From: Campylobacterales bacterium
Lineage (GTDB): Bacteria; Campylobacterota; Campylobacteria; Campylobacterales; Sulfurimonadaceae
DNA: 52,661 nucleotides
Assembly: GCA_026390075.1 (NCBI GenBank)
Contig: JAPLGP010000059.1
Location: 1 to 52,661 of the forward strand
Direction: 5' to 3'
The notes beneath the pieces are model-generated. The model saw only the letters and a program-made list of their open reading frames with translations, was not told the origin of the DNA and ran no database searches. Positions 9,366 to 18,347 of this stretch are shown here, piece by piece (the first letter of the stretch is position 1; each line of letters starts with the position of its first letter). A program made the translations under genes and the position numbers.

Positions 9366-9710
9366 ATGACTTTAGGCAAATGTCCTTATTGCAGTGATGG
9401 ATTTATCGAAGCAAGAGATAAAGAAGTGCGTGGAAAAAAAGTAAAACTCTATGCTTGTTCTAATGCTTCGTGGAGAAGTGAAGATGGAGAAATGTTTGAA
9501 TTAACTAAAGATTCCACATGCCACTTTAAATTCTGGCAAAACTCTCTTGCAAAATATGGAAAGTGGCTCTCTTATAAAGAAGTAAGAGAACTGCTTGAGA
9601 AAGAAACCTTAGAAGTCGAGTTACTGAGTAAAAAATATGGTACAAAAATACACTACAATAAGTATATAACACTCAGTGAAGAGTATGGAGTGAGTGTTAT
9701 TTGGGATTAA
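9366..9710 (+). CDS. Small zinc-ribbon protein, topoisomerase C-terminal-like
   Basis: The 114-residue protein opens with a four-cysteine zinc ribbon (C6, C9, C31, C52) in the layout used by zinc fingers at the C-terminus of type IA topoisomerases. The following segment FKFWQNSLAKYGKWLSYKEVRELLEK resembles the small domain that comes after such ribbons. It is free-standing here, with no topoisomerase gene nearby. A nucleic-acid binding role is plausible but unproven. The ATG at 9366 follows an AGAGAAAAAG stretch. A perfect copy of the 12-base word encodes DSTCHF at 9512-9523, including one zinc cysteine. Confidence 0.7.
   Translation: MTLGKCPYCSDGFIEARDKEVRGKKVKLYACSNASWRSEDGEMFELTKDSTCHFKFWQNSLAKYGKWLSYKEVRELLEKETLEVELLSKKYGTKIHYNKYITLSEEYGVSVIWD
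9512..9523 (+). repeat. TTCCACATGCCA word, perfect copy
   Basis: Lies inside the zinc-ribbon gene, in a frame that uses TGC for C52. Confidence 0.9.
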
Positions 9711-9788
9711 TGTGGATAAATTTTGCTTAAATAGTGATAAAACAAACAAAAGTATCTTCACTTAATAAAATTTTTACATTTATTTGTG

Positions 9789-9794
9789 TACAAT
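9789..9794 (+). promoter_or_regulatory. Likely promoter of the rpmJ-rplQ ribosomal operon
   Basis: TACAAT at 9789-9794 is preceded by TGTG and a T-rich tract, the usual form of vegetative promoters in this group. It precedes rpmJ by about 130 bases. A second weak candidate is the TATATA stretch near 9850. The leader between them and rpmJ shows no clear riboswitch. Confidence 0.45.
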
Positions 9795-9924
9795 CCACAT
9801 CCGCTTTGCTGTTTTAACATAAAAGTTGAGTGTTTTTATCTGTATATTTATATATAGTTAAAAGTATTGGTATGTTTAAGACTGCCTAAATGCAGCAAGC
9901 GAAAAGTTAAAATAGGAGCTTTCA

Positions 9925-10038
9925 ATGAAAGTGCGTGCTTCAGTTAAGAAGATGTGTGACGATTGTATAGTTGTCAAAAGAAAAGGCATTGTAAGAGTAA
10001 TCTGCAAAGTTAAAAAACATAAACAGAGACAAGGATAA
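9925..10038 (+). CDS. rpmJ: 50S ribosomal protein L36 (bL36)
   Basis: The 37-residue protein has the zinc-binding L36 pattern: C11, C14, C27 and H32 in [14 protein letters not shown] and [13 protein letters not shown]. It is a component of the large ribosomal subunit. The ATG at 9925 follows an AGGAG ribosome site at 9914-9918. It is the first gene of the operon and ends two bases before rpsM. It keeps the zinc-binding (C+) form of L36. Confidence 0.97.
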   Translation: MKVRASVKKMCDDCIVVKRKGIVRVICKVKKHKQRQG

Positions 10039-10040
10039 CC

Positions 10041-10403
10041 ATGGCTCGTATATCAGGTGTTGATTTACCAAAGAAAAAGAGAATAGAATATGGTCTAACA
10101 TATGTCTATGGGATTGGTCTTCATGCTTCTCGTCTAATTTTAGACGCTACAGGTATTGACTATAACAAAAGAGTTTATGAACTAAACGAAGATGAAGTAG
10201 CATCTATTACAAACGAAATCCGTGCTAACCATATGGTAGAGGGTGATCTTCGTAAAAAAGTTGCTATGGATATTAAGGCACTTATGGATTTAGGTTCATA
10301 CCGTGGTCTTCGTCACCGTCGTGGTCTTCCATGTCGTGGACAAAAAACTAAGACAAATGCGCGTACTCGTAAAGGTAAACGCAAAACTGTCGGCGCAGCA
10401 TAA
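10041..10403 (+). CDS. rpsM: 30S ribosomal protein S13 (uS13)
   Basis: The 120-residue protein begins [20 protein letters not shown] and ends in the basic tail with [14 protein letters not shown], as usual for S13. It sits in the head of the small subunit and contacts tRNA and the large subunit. The ribosome site AAGGATAA overlaps the rpmJ stop. The order rpmJ-rpsM-rpsK-rpsD-rpoA-rplQ is the conserved alpha operon. It lacks the 12-base word, as do the other genes of this operon. Confidence 0.98.
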   Translation: MARISGVDLPKKKRIEYGLTYVYGIGLHASRLILDATGIDYNKRVYELNEDEVASITNEIRANHMVEGDLRKKVAMDIKALMDLGSYRGLRHRRGLPCRGQKTKTNARTRKGKRKTVGAA

Positions 10404-10413
10404 GGATTAGCAG

Positions 10414-10806
10414 ATGGCAAAGAGAAAAGCTGTAAGAAAAAAAGTAATAAAAAAGAATATTGCTCGTGGTGTTGTACATATTTCTGCATCATTTAACAAT
10501 ACACTTGTAACTATTACAGATGAAATGGGTAACTTGATTGCTTGGAGTTCTGCTGGTAGCCTTGGTTTTAAAGGTTCAAAAAAATCTACTCCATTCGCTG
10601 CTCAAGCGGCTGTTGAAGATGCAGTAGCAAAAGCTAAAGTACATGGTATAAAAGAACTTGGTATTAGAGTTCAAGGTCCTGGTTCAGGTCGTGAGACTGC
10701 AACTAAGGCAGTAGGTGGAATTGAGGGTATTCGTGTTACATTTATGAAAGATGTTACTCCATTACCACACAACGGTTGTCGCGCACCTAAGCGTCGTAGA
10801 GTTTAA
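10414..10806 (+). CDS. rpsK: 30S ribosomal protein S11 (uS11)
   Basis: The 130-residue protein contains [18 protein letters not shown] and [14 protein letters not shown], hallmarks of S11, and ends [14 protein letters not shown]11 lies on the platform of the small subunit, near the Shine-Dalgarno helix. It starts ten bases after rpsM and is followed by rpsD eleven bases later, consistent with a single transcript. Confidence 0.98.
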   Translation: MAKRKAVRKKVIKKNIARGVVHISASFNNTLVTITDEMGNLIAWSSAGSLGFKGSKKSTPFAAQAAVEDAVAKAKVHGIKELGIRVQGPGSGRETATKAVGGIEGIRVTFMKDVTPLPHNGCRAPKRRRV

Positions 10807-10817
10807 GGAGATTACTG

Positions 10818-11444
10818 ATGGCAAGATATAGAGGTCCAGTAGAAAAAATCGAAAGAAGATTTGGAGTAAGCCTTAACCTTAAAGGTGAGCGTCGTTTAGC
10901 AGGTAAATCTGCATTAGATAAGCGTCCTTATGCTCCTGGTCAACATGGTCAGCGTCGTAAGAAAGTATCTGAGTACGGTTTACAGTTAAATGAAAAACAA
11001 AAAGCTAAATTCATGTATGGTGTTTCTGAAAAACAATTCCGTGCATTATTCGTTGAAGCGAAGCGTCGTGATGGAAATACAGGTACAAACCTTGTTACAT
11101 TAATTGAACAAAGACTTGATAATGTTGTTTACAGAATGGGATTTGCTTCAACTCGTCGTTTTGCTCGTCAACTTGTAACACATGGTCACTTTTTAGTAAA
11201 TGGCAAAAAAGTTAATATCCCTTCTTACCGTGTTACGCCTGGTCAGAAGATAGAAGTTCGTGAAGCTAGCAAGAAAAATGTTCAAATTGTTCGTGCAATT
11301 GAATTAACTAACCAAACAGGTTTAGCTCCATGGGTTGATATTGACGCTGAAAAAGTATTTGGTATCTTTACTCGTTTACCAGAGCGTGAAGAAGTTATTA
11401 TTCCAGTTGAAGAACGTTTAATCGTTGAACTTTACTCGAAATAA
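10818..11444 (+). CDS. rpsD: 30S ribosomal protein S4 (uS4)
   Basis: The 208-residue protein starts [20 protein letters not shown] and carries the S4 RNA-binding fold around [21 protein letters not shown]4 starts assembly of the small subunit by binding 16S rRNA. In other bacteria it also represses this operon by binding its own mRNA; whether that occurs here is unknown. The ribosome site AAGGAG stands seven bases before the ATG. Confidence 0.98.
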   Translation: MARYRGPVEKIERRFGVSLNLKGERRLAGKSALDKRPYAPGQHGQRRKKVSEYGLQLNEKQKAKFMYGVSEKQFRALFVEAKRRDGNTGTNLVTLIEQRLDNVVYRMGFASTRRFARQLVTHGHFLVNGKKVNIPSYRVTPGQKIEVREASKKNVQIVRAIELTNQTGLAPWVDIDAEKVFGIFTRLPEREEVIIPVEERLIVELYSK

Positions 11445-11467
11445 TCATTATATAAGGGCGTTTGAGA

Positions 11468-12466
11468 ATGAAGAAAATTAAAACTACTCCACTTGCTCCT
11501 CAAGAGTTTGAGGTAGAACAACTTAGTGATAATGAAGCTAACATAATTGCATTTCCATTTGAAACTGGATTTGCAATCTCTTTGGCTCATCCACTTCGCC
11601 GCTTTTTATTGAGTAGCTCAGTTGGTTATGCACCAATAGCTATTAAAATTGAAGGTGCTAAACATGAGTTTGACTCTGTTCGTGGTATGCTTGAAGATAT
11701 TTCAGACTTTATATTAAATCTTAAAGAGATTCGCTTTAAATTGACTGGTGGCATCACAGAAACTGAGATAAGTTATAGTTTTGCTGGTCCTTGTGTAATT
11801 AAAGGTTCTGATCTTTCTAATGATGAAGTAGAAGTTATGACACCAGAAGCTCCATTAGCAACATTAAATGAAGATTCAACTCTTAATTTTAAGATTAAGA
11901 TAGCTCAAGGTATTGGTTATGTACCAAGCGAAGAAACTTATGATGTATTAGAAGATGGGTATATAGCACTTGATGCATATTTCACTCCTGTTCGTAGTGC
12001 AACTTACAAAATTGAAAATGTACTAGTTGAAGACAACCCTAACTTTGAGAGAGTTATTATAAACATAAGAACTGATGGACAAATAACTCCATTAGATGCT
12101 TTTAGAAACTCTTTAGAAGTTATGTATGCGCAACTCGCAGTTTTTAATAGTGAAATTAGTATAAAAGCCCCAAAAACAATAGAGCGTGCGGAAGAGAATC
12201 CTGATCTTAAAAAGTTAACAGCAAATATTGACAGTTTAGGATTAAGTGCTCGTAGTTTTAACTGCCTTGATCGCTCAGAAATTAAATTGATTGGTGAAAT
12301 AGTATTGATGAGTATTAATGACTTAAAAAATGTTAAGAACCTAGGTAAAAAGTCATATGATGAGATTGTCGAGAAAGTGCAAGAATTTGGTTTTGCAGTT
12401 GGCGCTGATCTTTCAGATGATGTCGTTATAGCATTAAAAAAGAAAATAGAAGCTAAAGAAGCTTAA
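11468..12466 (+). CDS. rpoA: RNA polymerase alpha subunit
   Basis: The protein has the N-terminal assembly domain (residues about 1-235, with [17 protein letters not shown]) and the C-terminal DNA-contact domain (about 250-315, with [13 protein letters not shown]). It joins two alpha subunits to beta and beta-prime. I take ATG 11468 as the start, giving 332 residues; an in-frame TTG at 11462 would add two residues, but the AAGGGCG site at 11454-11460 is well spaced for the ATG. It lies between rpsD and rplQ in the usual order. Confidence 0.97.
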   Translation: MKKIKTTPLAPQEFEVEQLSDNEANIIAFPFETGFAISLAHPLRRFLLSSSVGYAPIAIKIEGAKHEFDSVRGMLEDISDFILNLKEIRFKLTGGITETEISYSFAGPCVIKGSDLSNDEVEVMTPEAPLATLNEDSTLNFKIKIAQGIGYVPSEETYDVLEDGYIALDAYFTPVRSATYKIENVLVEDNPNFERVIINIRTDGQITPLDAFRNSLEVMYAQLAVFNSEISIKAPKTIERAEENPDLKKLTANIDSLGLSARSFNCLDRSEIKLIGEIVLMSINDLKNVKNLGKKSYDEIVEKVQEFGFAVGADLSDDVVIALKKKIEAKEA

Positions 12467-12481
12467 TAAGAGGAATTACAG

Positions 12482-12832
12482 ATGAGACATCGTCATGGAT
12501 ACCGTAAACTAGGTCGTACAAGCTCACATCGTGCAGCTTTACTTAAAAACCTAAGTATTTCGTTAATTGAACATGGTAAAATAGAAACTACTATTGAAAA
12601 AGCAAAAGAACTTCGTTCTTATGTTGAAAAACTTATCACTATTGCTGGTAAGAATGATTCTAATGCTCACAAAGCAGTTTTTGCAGCGCTTCAAAGTAAA
12701 GAAGCAACAAAAACTTTAGTGAATGAAATAGCACCAAAGTATGTTGATCGTCCAGGTGGCTATACAAGAATAAACAGAACTAGAATTCGTCGTGGTGATG
12801 CTACTACTATGGCATTTATTGAATTAGTATAA
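12482..12832 (+). CDS. rplQ: 50S ribosomal protein L17 (bL17)
   Basis: The 116-residue protein begins [20 protein letters not shown] and contains [22 protein letters not shown], both typical of L17. It lies near the exit tunnel of the large subunit. It is the last gene of the ribosomal operon; a hairpin at 12846-12865 follows its stop. An AGAGGAAT ribosome site precedes the ATG. Confidence 0.97.
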   Translation: MRHRHGYRKLGRTSSHRAALLKNLSISLIEHGKIETTIEKAKELRSYVEKLITIAGKNDSNAHKAVFAALQSKEATKTLVNEIAPKYVDRPGGYTRINRTRIRRGDATTMAFIELV

Positions 12833-12845
12833 TTTAATAAACCTT

Positions 12846-12865
12846 TTTTGGGCTTCTGCCCAAAA
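12846..12865 (+). terminator. Hairpin after rplQ
   Basis: TTTTGGGC at 12846-12853 pairs with GCCCAAAA at 12858-12865 around a four-base loop. The downstream U tract is weak (TCTTC), but the hairpin directly follows the end of the ribosomal operon. Confidence 0.6.
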
Positions 12866-12887
12866 TCTTCAAAAACTCCAGATCTAT

Positions 12888-12899
12888 TTCCACATGCCA
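12888..12899 (+). repeat. TTCCACATGCCA word, perfect copy
   Basis: Intergenic copy shortly after the rplQ hairpin. It is not part of that hairpin. Confidence 0.9.
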
Positions 12900-12983
12900 G
12901 ATTACAAAAATACAATTTTAAAACTTGATATACAAGAGATTATTGCACACAAATATTGAAATAAATAAGCTAATTATTATTTT

Positions 12984-13010
12984 TAGGACATGTTAAGCGT
13001 TTTTGTCCTA
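12984..13010 (+). terminator. Inverted repeat before the NifU-like gene
   Basis: TAGGACA at 12984-12990 pairs with TGTCCTA at 13004-13010 around a 13-base loop, and TTTTAT follows. It could end transcription from upstream or act in the leader of the next gene. The arms are short, so this is a weak call. Confidence 0.4.
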
Positions 13011-13053
13011 TTTTATGTTTACTAAATGATTAGTAATAATAAAGGAAATTTTT

Positions 13054-13329
13054 ATGATTCCATTTTCTGATGAAGAGTTAATGACACCTGTGCGAAATGC
13101 AATAGACAAAGTGCGTCCATCTTTGGCTCTTGATGGTGGTGATATAGCTTTTATAACTGTTAAAAATTCCAATGTGTATGTGCAACTCAAAGGTGCATGT
13201 ATAGGATGCTCAAGCAGTGGTAACACGCTAAAATATGGGGTAGAAAGACAACTTCGCATGGATATACATCCAGAACTTAGTGTAATAAATGTACCTATTG
13301 GTATGGAAAACGATATTGATAATTTGTAA
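13054..13329 (+). CDS. NifU-like C-terminal domain iron-sulfur scaffold
   Basis: The 91-residue protein consists of a single Nfu domain with the CIGC pair at residues 49-52, which binds a 4Fe-4S cluster shared between two subunits. The segment VRPSLALDGGDIAF is typical. Such proteins pass clusters to client enzymes. The gene has an AAAGGAAA ribosome site and is followed after 16 bases by a TPR-like gene. The single-domain form is common in this group. No A-type domain is fused. Confidence 0.9.
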   Translation: MIPFSDEELMTPVRNAIDKVRPSLALDGGDIAFITVKNSNVYVQLKGACIGCSSSGNTLKYGVERQLRMDIHPELSVINVPIGMENDIDNL

Positions 13330-13345
13330 ATAAGTGATATAAAAT

Positions 13346-13942
13346 ATGAGTAACATCAGTAAATATAAAAAATTAACACAAGCCAAAGAAAGCTTTTCAA
13401 AAGCAGACTTTAAAAATGCACTTGAGCAATTTGCTTCTGTATTGCAAACCTTTCCTAATTCTAAAGAAGCTTATAACGGTGTTATACTTTCCGAGATGGC
13501 TATGAGTGGTGAAGGTGGAGCAGAAGCTCTTTTTGATTATTATGAAATGCTAAAAGAAGAAGACAAAGAACAAGCGGATGAAATTATGGGTGATATACTT
13601 CAAAATATTGATGGAACACTAGAAAAATTAAGCGAAGTATTTGCAATGCCACTTCGTGATAGATTAGAATATGAAGATGGGATTCTTTACGAAGATTTTA
13701 AAAACATCATTGATAGTGGTGAAGGGTTTAGAGAAACTTTTGAAAATATTATGTTTTCAACACGCGTAATTATTACTAAAAAAGAGGATTTTGTAGATTT
13801 TTTGGATAATCTTATTGAAAATGGATTTTCTGAAATGGCACTCTCTTATTTAGAAAATGCTTTAAGTGCTTATTCTAGCGATGAGCCACTTAGAAAACTT
13901 CTTAAAAAATTAGTAAAAAAAGGTAAGAGTAGTGAAAATTGA
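13346..13942 (+). CDS. TPR-like protein upstream of murE
   Basis: The 198-residue protein is largely helical. The N-terminal part (KAKESF-like segment, residues 12-60) resembles one or two tetratricopeptide repeats with FKNALEQFASVLQTFPNSKEAYN. No signal peptide or catalytic motif is visible, so a cytoplasmic scaffold role is the most one can say. It overlaps the GTG start of murE by 11 bases, which suggests coupled translation with that gene. Confidence 0.7.
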   Translation: MSNISKYKKLTQAKESFSKADFKNALEQFASVLQTFPNSKEAYNGVILSEMAMSGEGGAEALFDYYEMLKEEDKEQADEIMGDILQNIDGTLEKLSEVFAMPLRDRLEYEDGILYEDFKNIIDSGEGFRETFENIMFSTRVIITKKEDFVDFLDNLIENGFSEMALSYLENALSAYSSDEPLRKLLKKLVKKGKSSEN

Positions 13943-15224
13943 ACTGCCTAATCAAGATTTTTTGTATGTAACTGAAAATTCTAATGAGTGCGACAAAGAT
14001 ACAGCTTTTGTACTAACGACTCAAAATGAAAAGTATCTTCAAAATGCTAAAGATAATGGCGCACATTCAATTATAAAAATAGAAGATATTGCAGAACTTT
14101 TTGGAGTAAATAAGATTAAGATTGTTGGTATTACAGGTACAAATGGAAAAACAACAACTGCAAGTGCTATATACTCATTTTTACTTGATTTAGGTTACAA
14201 AGTAGCTATGCAGGGAACGCGTGGTTTTTTTATGAACGATGCAGTTGTTGAAGGTAAATCTTTAACAACTCCAAGTGTTTTAAATACTTATAAGCACATT
14301 TATCAAGCGGTAGAAGTAGAATGTGATTTTTTTATCATGGAAGTAAGTTCCCATGCCATAGTTCAAAAAAGAGTTGAAGGACTTCCTTTTGAGTTAAAAA
14401 TACTTACAAATATAACAAGAGATCATCTTGATTTTCATAAAACTATAGAAGAATACATAGCAGTAAAAAATAGCTTTTTTCAAGATGATGGTAAAAAACT
14501 TATAAACAAAGATGAACCTCGCGCATCCTTTAAAATAAAAAATACTTTTACTTATGGGATTGAAAATCCAGCTACATATAGGCTTATGGCTTATTCGCTC
14601 AATGAAGCAACAAGCGGAATCATTCAGCACTTTCAAGAGATAGTTCCTTTTACTGCATCTTTGCATGGTTTTTTTAATCTTTATAATTTAATGGCAGCTA
14701 TTGGAGCAGTACATATTTTAAGTGGTAAAACATTAGAAGAAGTTGCGGCTGTTGTAGATAATTTTGCAGGTGTGAGTGGAAGAATGGAGCAAGTGAGTGA
14801 ATTCCCAAATGTTATTGTTGATTTCGCGCATACTCCAGATGGCATGCAACAAGTTTTAAATGCACTTAAAGAGAAAGAACTTTTAGTTGTTTTTGGAGCA
14901 GGTGGAGATAGAGATAAAGAAAAAAGACCTCTCATGGGTAGAGTAGCTGCAAGTTTGGCAAAAAAAATATATGTTACAAGTGATAATCCAAGACATGAAG
15001 ACCCAGAGCTTATAATAGAAGATATCTTAAGAGGCATCGAAGATAAAAGTAATACAGTCGTTGAGCTCAACAGAAGAAAAGCAATTGCTATGGCACTGAG
15101 TGATCAAAAAGAGTCTCAGGTAGTTGTCATTTTAGGCAAAGGTGATGAAGCATATCAGATTATATATGATGAAAAATTTTCATTTGATGATAGAGAAGTT
15201 GTTAGAGAACTCTTAAATATATAA
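13932..15224 (+). CDS. murE: UDP-N-acetylmuramoyl-tripeptide ligase MurE
   Basis: MurE adds meso-diaminopimelate to UDP-MurNAc-dipeptide in peptidoglycan synthesis in the cytoplasm. The ATP loop GITGTNGKTTT is at residues 66-76 and the DNPR motif that selects meso-diaminopimelate is at 351-354. At 430 residues it is shorter than the E. coli enzyme because the first substrate-binding domain is reduced, as in other members of this group. It starts with GTG at 13932 inside the end of the TPR-like gene. Confidence 0.95.
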   Translation: MKIELPNQDFLYVTENSNECDKDTAFVLTTQNEKYLQNAKDNGAHSIIKIEDIAELFGVNKIKIVGITGTNGKTTTASAIYSFLLDLGYKVAMQGTRGFFMNDAVVEGKSLTTPSVLNTYKHIYQAVEVECDFFIMEVSSHAIVQKRVEGLPFELKILTNITRDHLDFHKTIEEYIAVKNSFFQDDGKKLINKDEPRASFKIKNTFTYGIENPATYRLMAYSLNEATSGIIQHFQEIVPFTASLHGFFNLYNLMAAIGAVHILSGKTLEEVAAVVDNFAGVSGRMEQVSEFPNVIVDFAHTPDGMQQVLNALKEKELLVVFGAGGDRDKEKRPLMGRVAASLAKKIYVTSDNPRHEDPELIIEDILRGIEDKSNTVVELNRRKAIAMALSDQKESQVVVILGKGDEAYQIIYDEKFSFDDREVVRELLNI

Positions 15225-15264
15225 ACTTATTGATATATATGAGTTTGTATATTTTATTTTTTGC

Positions 15265-15270
15265 TATAAT
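15265..15270 (+). promoter_or_regulatory. Extended -10 promoter of the ferredoxin-panD-ybaB cluster
   Basis: TATAAT at 15265-15270 is preceded by TGC and a T-rich tract. The ATG follows 30 bases later with an AAGGA ribosome site at 15286-15290. Confidence 0.65.
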
Positions 15271-15299
15271 TGCGACAAAAATTTTAAGGATTATTATTT

Positions 15300-15674
15300 A
15301 TGGGAATCCCTCAACCAGCATTTTATATATTTAAATGTGAACAATCGGCTCCGCCAGGTATGCCAAAACCTTCGTGCGTTACACCACAAACACAGGATTT
15401 ATTTCAATATTTAGCTCAAAAGCTAATGCAAGAAGGGATTATGGGAACTGTACAACCAATTCGTACAGCATGCTTAAACCGCTGTAATGCAGGACCTGTT
15501 ATGTTAGTTGAACCTGGGCATACTATGTATGTACGATTAACAAAAGAAAAAATTGACAGAATTATAACTGAGCATATTATTGGTGGTGTAGTAGTTGAAG
15601 AGTTTGTAATTGATTCTGAGCTTTGGGATGCTCCAATATCTCCAGCTGATATGCAAAAGCAGATGGGTAGATAA
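15300..15674 (+). CDS. Thioredoxin-like 2Fe-2S ferredoxin
   Basis: The 124-residue protein has four cysteines (C13, C26, C58, C62) spaced as in thioredoxin-fold 2Fe-2S ferredoxins, with the second pair in [14 protein letters not shown]. These small proteins carry electrons; the partner is unknown. It starts the cluster with panD, ybaB, a PDZ protein and ispA, where genes follow each other with little or no gap. Confidence 0.87.
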   Translation: MGIPQPAFYIFKCEQSAPPGMPKPSCVTPQTQDLFQYLAQKLMQEGIMGTVQPIRTACLNRCNAGPVMLVEPGHTMYVRLTKEKIDRIITEHIIGGVVVEEFVIDSELWDAPISPADMQKQMGR

Positions 15675-15675
15675 G

Positions 15676-16041
15676 ATGTTAATAGAAATGCTTTATAGCA
15701 AGATTCATCGTGCTACTGTAACAGATGCTAATTTAAATTATGTTGGTTCTATTACTATAGATGAGGAGCTTTTAGAAGCTGCAAAGATGAGAATTGGACA
15801 AAAAGTTGAGATACTGAATGTTAACAATGGTGAGCGATTTTCAACCTATGTTATCTTAGGTGAGAGAGGCAAAAGAGACATTTGTTTAAATGGTGCAGCT
15901 GCAAGAAAAGTTCATAAAGGTGATAAAGTTATTATTGTTGCCTATGCAACTTATGATGAAAAAGAGCTTGAAAATTATAAGCCAAAAGTTGTTATTTTAG
16001 ATGATGATAACAATATAGACTATATAGCAGAAAGCATCTAA
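15676..16041 (+). CDS. panD: Aspartate 1-decarboxylase proenzyme
   Basis: PanD converts aspartate to beta-alanine for pantothenate and coenzyme A. The proenzyme cuts itself between G24 and S25 to create the pyruvoyl cofactor; both residues are present in NYVGSITID. The start ATG 15676 gives 121 residues and lies right after the ferredoxin stop. A longer in-frame reading from 15610 inside the ferredoxin gene is not supported, because cleavage-site numbering fits the shorter form exactly. Confidence 0.95.
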   Translation: MLIEMLYSKIHRATVTDANLNYVGSITIDEELLEAAKMRIGQKVEILNVNNGERFSTYVILGERGKRDICLNGAAARKVHKGDKVIIVAYATYDEKELENYKPKVVILDDDNNIDYIAESI

Positions 16042-16044
16042 CTG

Positions 16045-16344
16045 ATGTTTGGCAATCTTGGCAACCTGAGTGAAATGAGCAAAATGCTTGAAGGTATGCA
16101 AGAAAATGCAACAAAACTTCAAGCTGAGTTAGAATCGAAAACCTTTAGTGTTAAAAGTGGTGGTGGAGTAGTCGAAGTTTCCATAAATGGAAAAGGTGAA
16201 GTGTTAGATTTAACTATCGATGATTCACTCTTAAGCGATAAAGAATCACTCCAAATATTGCTTATAGGTGCTGTAAATGATGCTTACAAAATGGTGCAAC
16301 AAAATCAACAAAACAGCGCCATAAATCTCTTTGGAGTAAAGTAA
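16045..16344 (+). CDS. ybaB: YbaB/EbfC family DNA-binding protein
   Basis: The 99-residue protein has the family layout: a helical N-terminus (LSEMSKMLEGMQENATKLQ), a central sheet with VSINGKGEVLDLTIDD and a C-terminal helix. Members are dimeric nucleoid-associated proteins. It starts three bases after panD and its stop touches the ATG of the PDZ gene. In many bacteria ybaB lies next to dnaX and recR; that context is absent here. Confidence 0.9.
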   Translation: MFGNLGNLSEMSKMLEGMQENATKLQAELESKTFSVKSGGGVVEVSINGKGEVLDLTIDDSLLSDKESLQILLIGAVNDAYKMVQQNQQNSAINLFGVK

Positions 16345-17367
16345 ATGCTTCGTCTTTTTATAATTTTGAACCTTCTTTTTTTTAATTCACTTGCCTGTGA
16401 TGGCGGATATGACTCTTGTAAGCAAAAAGTAATAGATTCAAATACTACACATGGTCAAACTCTTGAAATTCCCGTTGAAAATAACAAAAGATTGATTTAT
16501 TCAGCAAAAAAACCAGAATGTAAAATACTTAAGGGCGACCCATTTTTAGGATTATATTTAGTAGAAGATTACTCAGATTTTGAGTATCCTTTTACGATAA
16601 ATATGCTCGAGCCATCAGGCATAGCCGCTATCAATGAGAACTCTGCAAAAGAGGGAAAAATAGTTAAAAGACAAGTAGGTCTTAGTCAGTTAGCAGTTTT
16701 TGATACGCATGTCTCCTCTCCTCGCATCCTTACAAATAGTTGTTGTTCTCTTGAGGGAATTGTAACTTCAAAAGGTATCATCGAAAAAGAGTATATAGAA
16801 AGATTTTTGAGAGTTGAAGACACAAGTTATGCCGATATAGGTATCAATCTAAAAGACCAAAAAGGTGCTGTTGTAGTTGCAGAACTTACTCCTTCTATAA
16901 AAAATAATCCATTTAAAAAAGAGGATGTACTCTTGTCGATTGACGGTACAAAAGTAGAAAATAGTGCAACTACGATGAGAGAGATACTTTTTGACACAAT
17001 TGGCTCTAAGCATAGTTTGATAATTAAGAGAGATTCAAAACTCATGACGATAGAAGTTGAGAGTCAAAAAAAAGAGATAAGTGAAGTTAAAGTTGCAGTT
17101 AAAACAGCAGATGCGGTAAAAGCTACAAAAAAAGTTGAAGAAAATATACAAACGAATGGACTTCAATTTGATAAAAATTTAAAAATTATTAAAATTGATG
17201 AGCAAGCTAAAAAATATGGATTAAAACTTGGAGATAAACTTCTTCAAGTAGATGGTATAAAAATTACAAATCAACAAGAGCTAACAAAAAATATTTCTAG
17301 TTTTAAAAATAATGCAAATTTACTCTTTGAGAGAAATGACTTTCAGTTTTTTGTGAATGTAAATTAG
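16345..17367 (+). CDS. Exported protein with two PDZ-like domains
   Basis: The 340-residue protein begins with a signal peptide (MLRLFIILNLLFFNSLACDGG). The middle region carries several cysteines (C18, C25, and a CC pair in NSCCSLEG). PDZ-like segments lie at about 155-235 (GINLKDQKGAVVVAELTPS, VLLSIDGTKV) and 265-335 (YGLKLGDKLLQVDGIKI). No protease domain is attached, so it may be an adaptor in the periplasm. It follows ybaB without a gap and precedes ispA by 12 bases. The family appears to be specific to this group of bacteria; its role is unknown. Confidence 0.75.
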   Translation: MLRLFIILNLLFFNSLACDGGYDSCKQKVIDSNTTHGQTLEIPVENNKRLIYSAKKPECKILKGDPFLGLYLVEDYSDFEYPFTINMLEPSGIAAINENSAKEGKIVKRQVGLSQLAVFDTHVSSPRILTNSCCSLEGIVTSKGIIEKEYIERFLRVEDTSYADIGINLKDQKGAVVVAELTPSIKNNPFKKEDVLLSIDGTKVENSATTMREILFDTIGSKHSLIIKRDSKLMTIEVESQKKEISEVKVAVKTADAVKATKKVEENIQTNGLQFDKNLKIIKIDEQAKKYGLKLGDKLLQVDGIKITNQQELTKNISSFKNNANLLFERNDFQFFVNVN

Positions 17368-17379
17368 ATAAAATTCCAC

Positions 17380-18225
17380 ATGCAAAAGTTTGAGAATTTT
17401 TTATTAGAAAATTTACCAATGTCAAAGAGTATCCATCCGACTTATGAGAAAGCTCTGCATCAGATGCTTATCGCTGGTGGAAAAAGATTTCGTCCTGCAC
17501 TTTTGCTTGGTGTTGTAAACTCTTACAATGCTCTTTTAGAAGAGGGTGCGATGCACGCTGCTTTGGCGATTGAACTTCTTCATACCTATTCTCTTATTCA
17601 TGATGACTTACCTGCTATGGATGATTCGCCACTTAGAAGAGGAAAACCCACTTTGCACATGTCGTTTGATGAAGTAACTGCTATTCTCGTAGGTGATGCG
17701 CTCAACACATACTCTTTTGAAGTTTTAAGCAATGCTCCTTTTTCTGATTACACGAGAATTCAGCTTATCAGAGAATTAGCAACAAATGGTGGACTTAATG
17801 GCATGGTTTTAGGTCAAGCTATGGATTGTTATTTTGAAAATAAGCCACTCTCAATCGAAGATGTTCGCGTTCTTCACACAAATAAAACAGCAAAACTTAT
17901 AGCGGCTTCACTTAAAATGGGAGCGATTATAGTTGGTCGTGAGGAGTTGGGAGAAAAATTGTATGATTTTGGAATCAAGCTTGGTCTTTTGTTTCAAATT
18001 CAAGATGATATTTTAGATGTGACACAAAGTTCTGAGGAAGCAGGAAAACTTACAAATAATGATGAAGATAAAAATAGCTTTGTTACTCTTTTGGGACTTC
18101 CACAGACAATAGATGAGGCAAATATTTTGGCAAATGAGTTGCATAATGAATTAGAAACTTTTGATGATAACTTAAAAAAAGAGCTTTCAGAACTTCTAAC
18201 TAAATATATAAACAGACACAAATAA
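17380..18225 (+). CDS. ispA: Polyprenyl diphosphate synthase (IspA type)
   Basis: The enzyme condenses isopentenyl diphosphate with allylic diphosphates to farnesyl or geranylgeranyl diphosphate. The first aspartate-rich motif DDLPAMDD is at residues 75-82 and the second, DDILD, at 209-213. Length (281) fits IspA rather than the longer octaprenyl synthases. A one-mismatch copy of the 12-base word covers the start codon (17374-17385). Product chain length cannot be decided by eye. Confidence 0.9.
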   Translation: MQKFENFLLENLPMSKSIHPTYEKALHQMLIAGGKRFRPALLLGVVNSYNALLEEGAMHAALAIELLHTYSLIHDDLPAMDDSPLRRGKPTLHMSFDEVTAILVGDALNTYSFEVLSNAPFSDYTRIQLIRELATNGGLNGMVLGQAMDCYFENKPLSIEDVRVLHTNKTAKLIAASLKMGAIIVGREELGEKLYDFGIKLGLLFQIQDDILDVTQSSEEAGKLTNNDEDKNSFVTLLGLPQTIDEANILANELHNELETFDDNLKKELSELLTKYINRHK

Positions 18226-18228
18226 TTC

Positions 18229-18293
18229 TGACACGAAAGTGTCAAGCTTCAGTGCCTCAGTGGCTAGCGAAGCAAATGGACGAGTTCATTTGC
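18229..18293 (+). other. Three hairpins in the ispA-tkt gap
   Basis: TGACAC/GTGTCA pair at 18229-18244 around a GAAA loop; GCTTC/GAAGC pair at 18246-18273 with an inner GCC/GGC stem; GCAAATG/CATTTGC pair at 18272-18293. A fourth, terminator-like hairpin follows. Together they fill the whole gap between ispA and tkt. The role is unknown. Confidence 0.5.
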
Positions 18294-18305
18294 GGAACAA
18301 ATAAG

Positions 18306-18324
18306 TGAAGGATTCCTTCATTTT
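18306..18324 (+). terminator. Rho-independent terminator after ispA
   Basis: TGAAGG at 18306-18311 pairs with CCTTCA at 18315-18320 around a three-base loop and is followed by TTTT. It lies 24 bases before the tkt start. Confidence 0.55.
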
Positions 18325-18347
18325 ATGAAATAAAATTAAGGAAAATT

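Noticed and set aside
15610-16041. A longer panD starting at 15610
   Set aside because: The first 22 codons lie inside the ferredoxin gene. The self-cleavage site is at G24-S25 only with the start at 15676.
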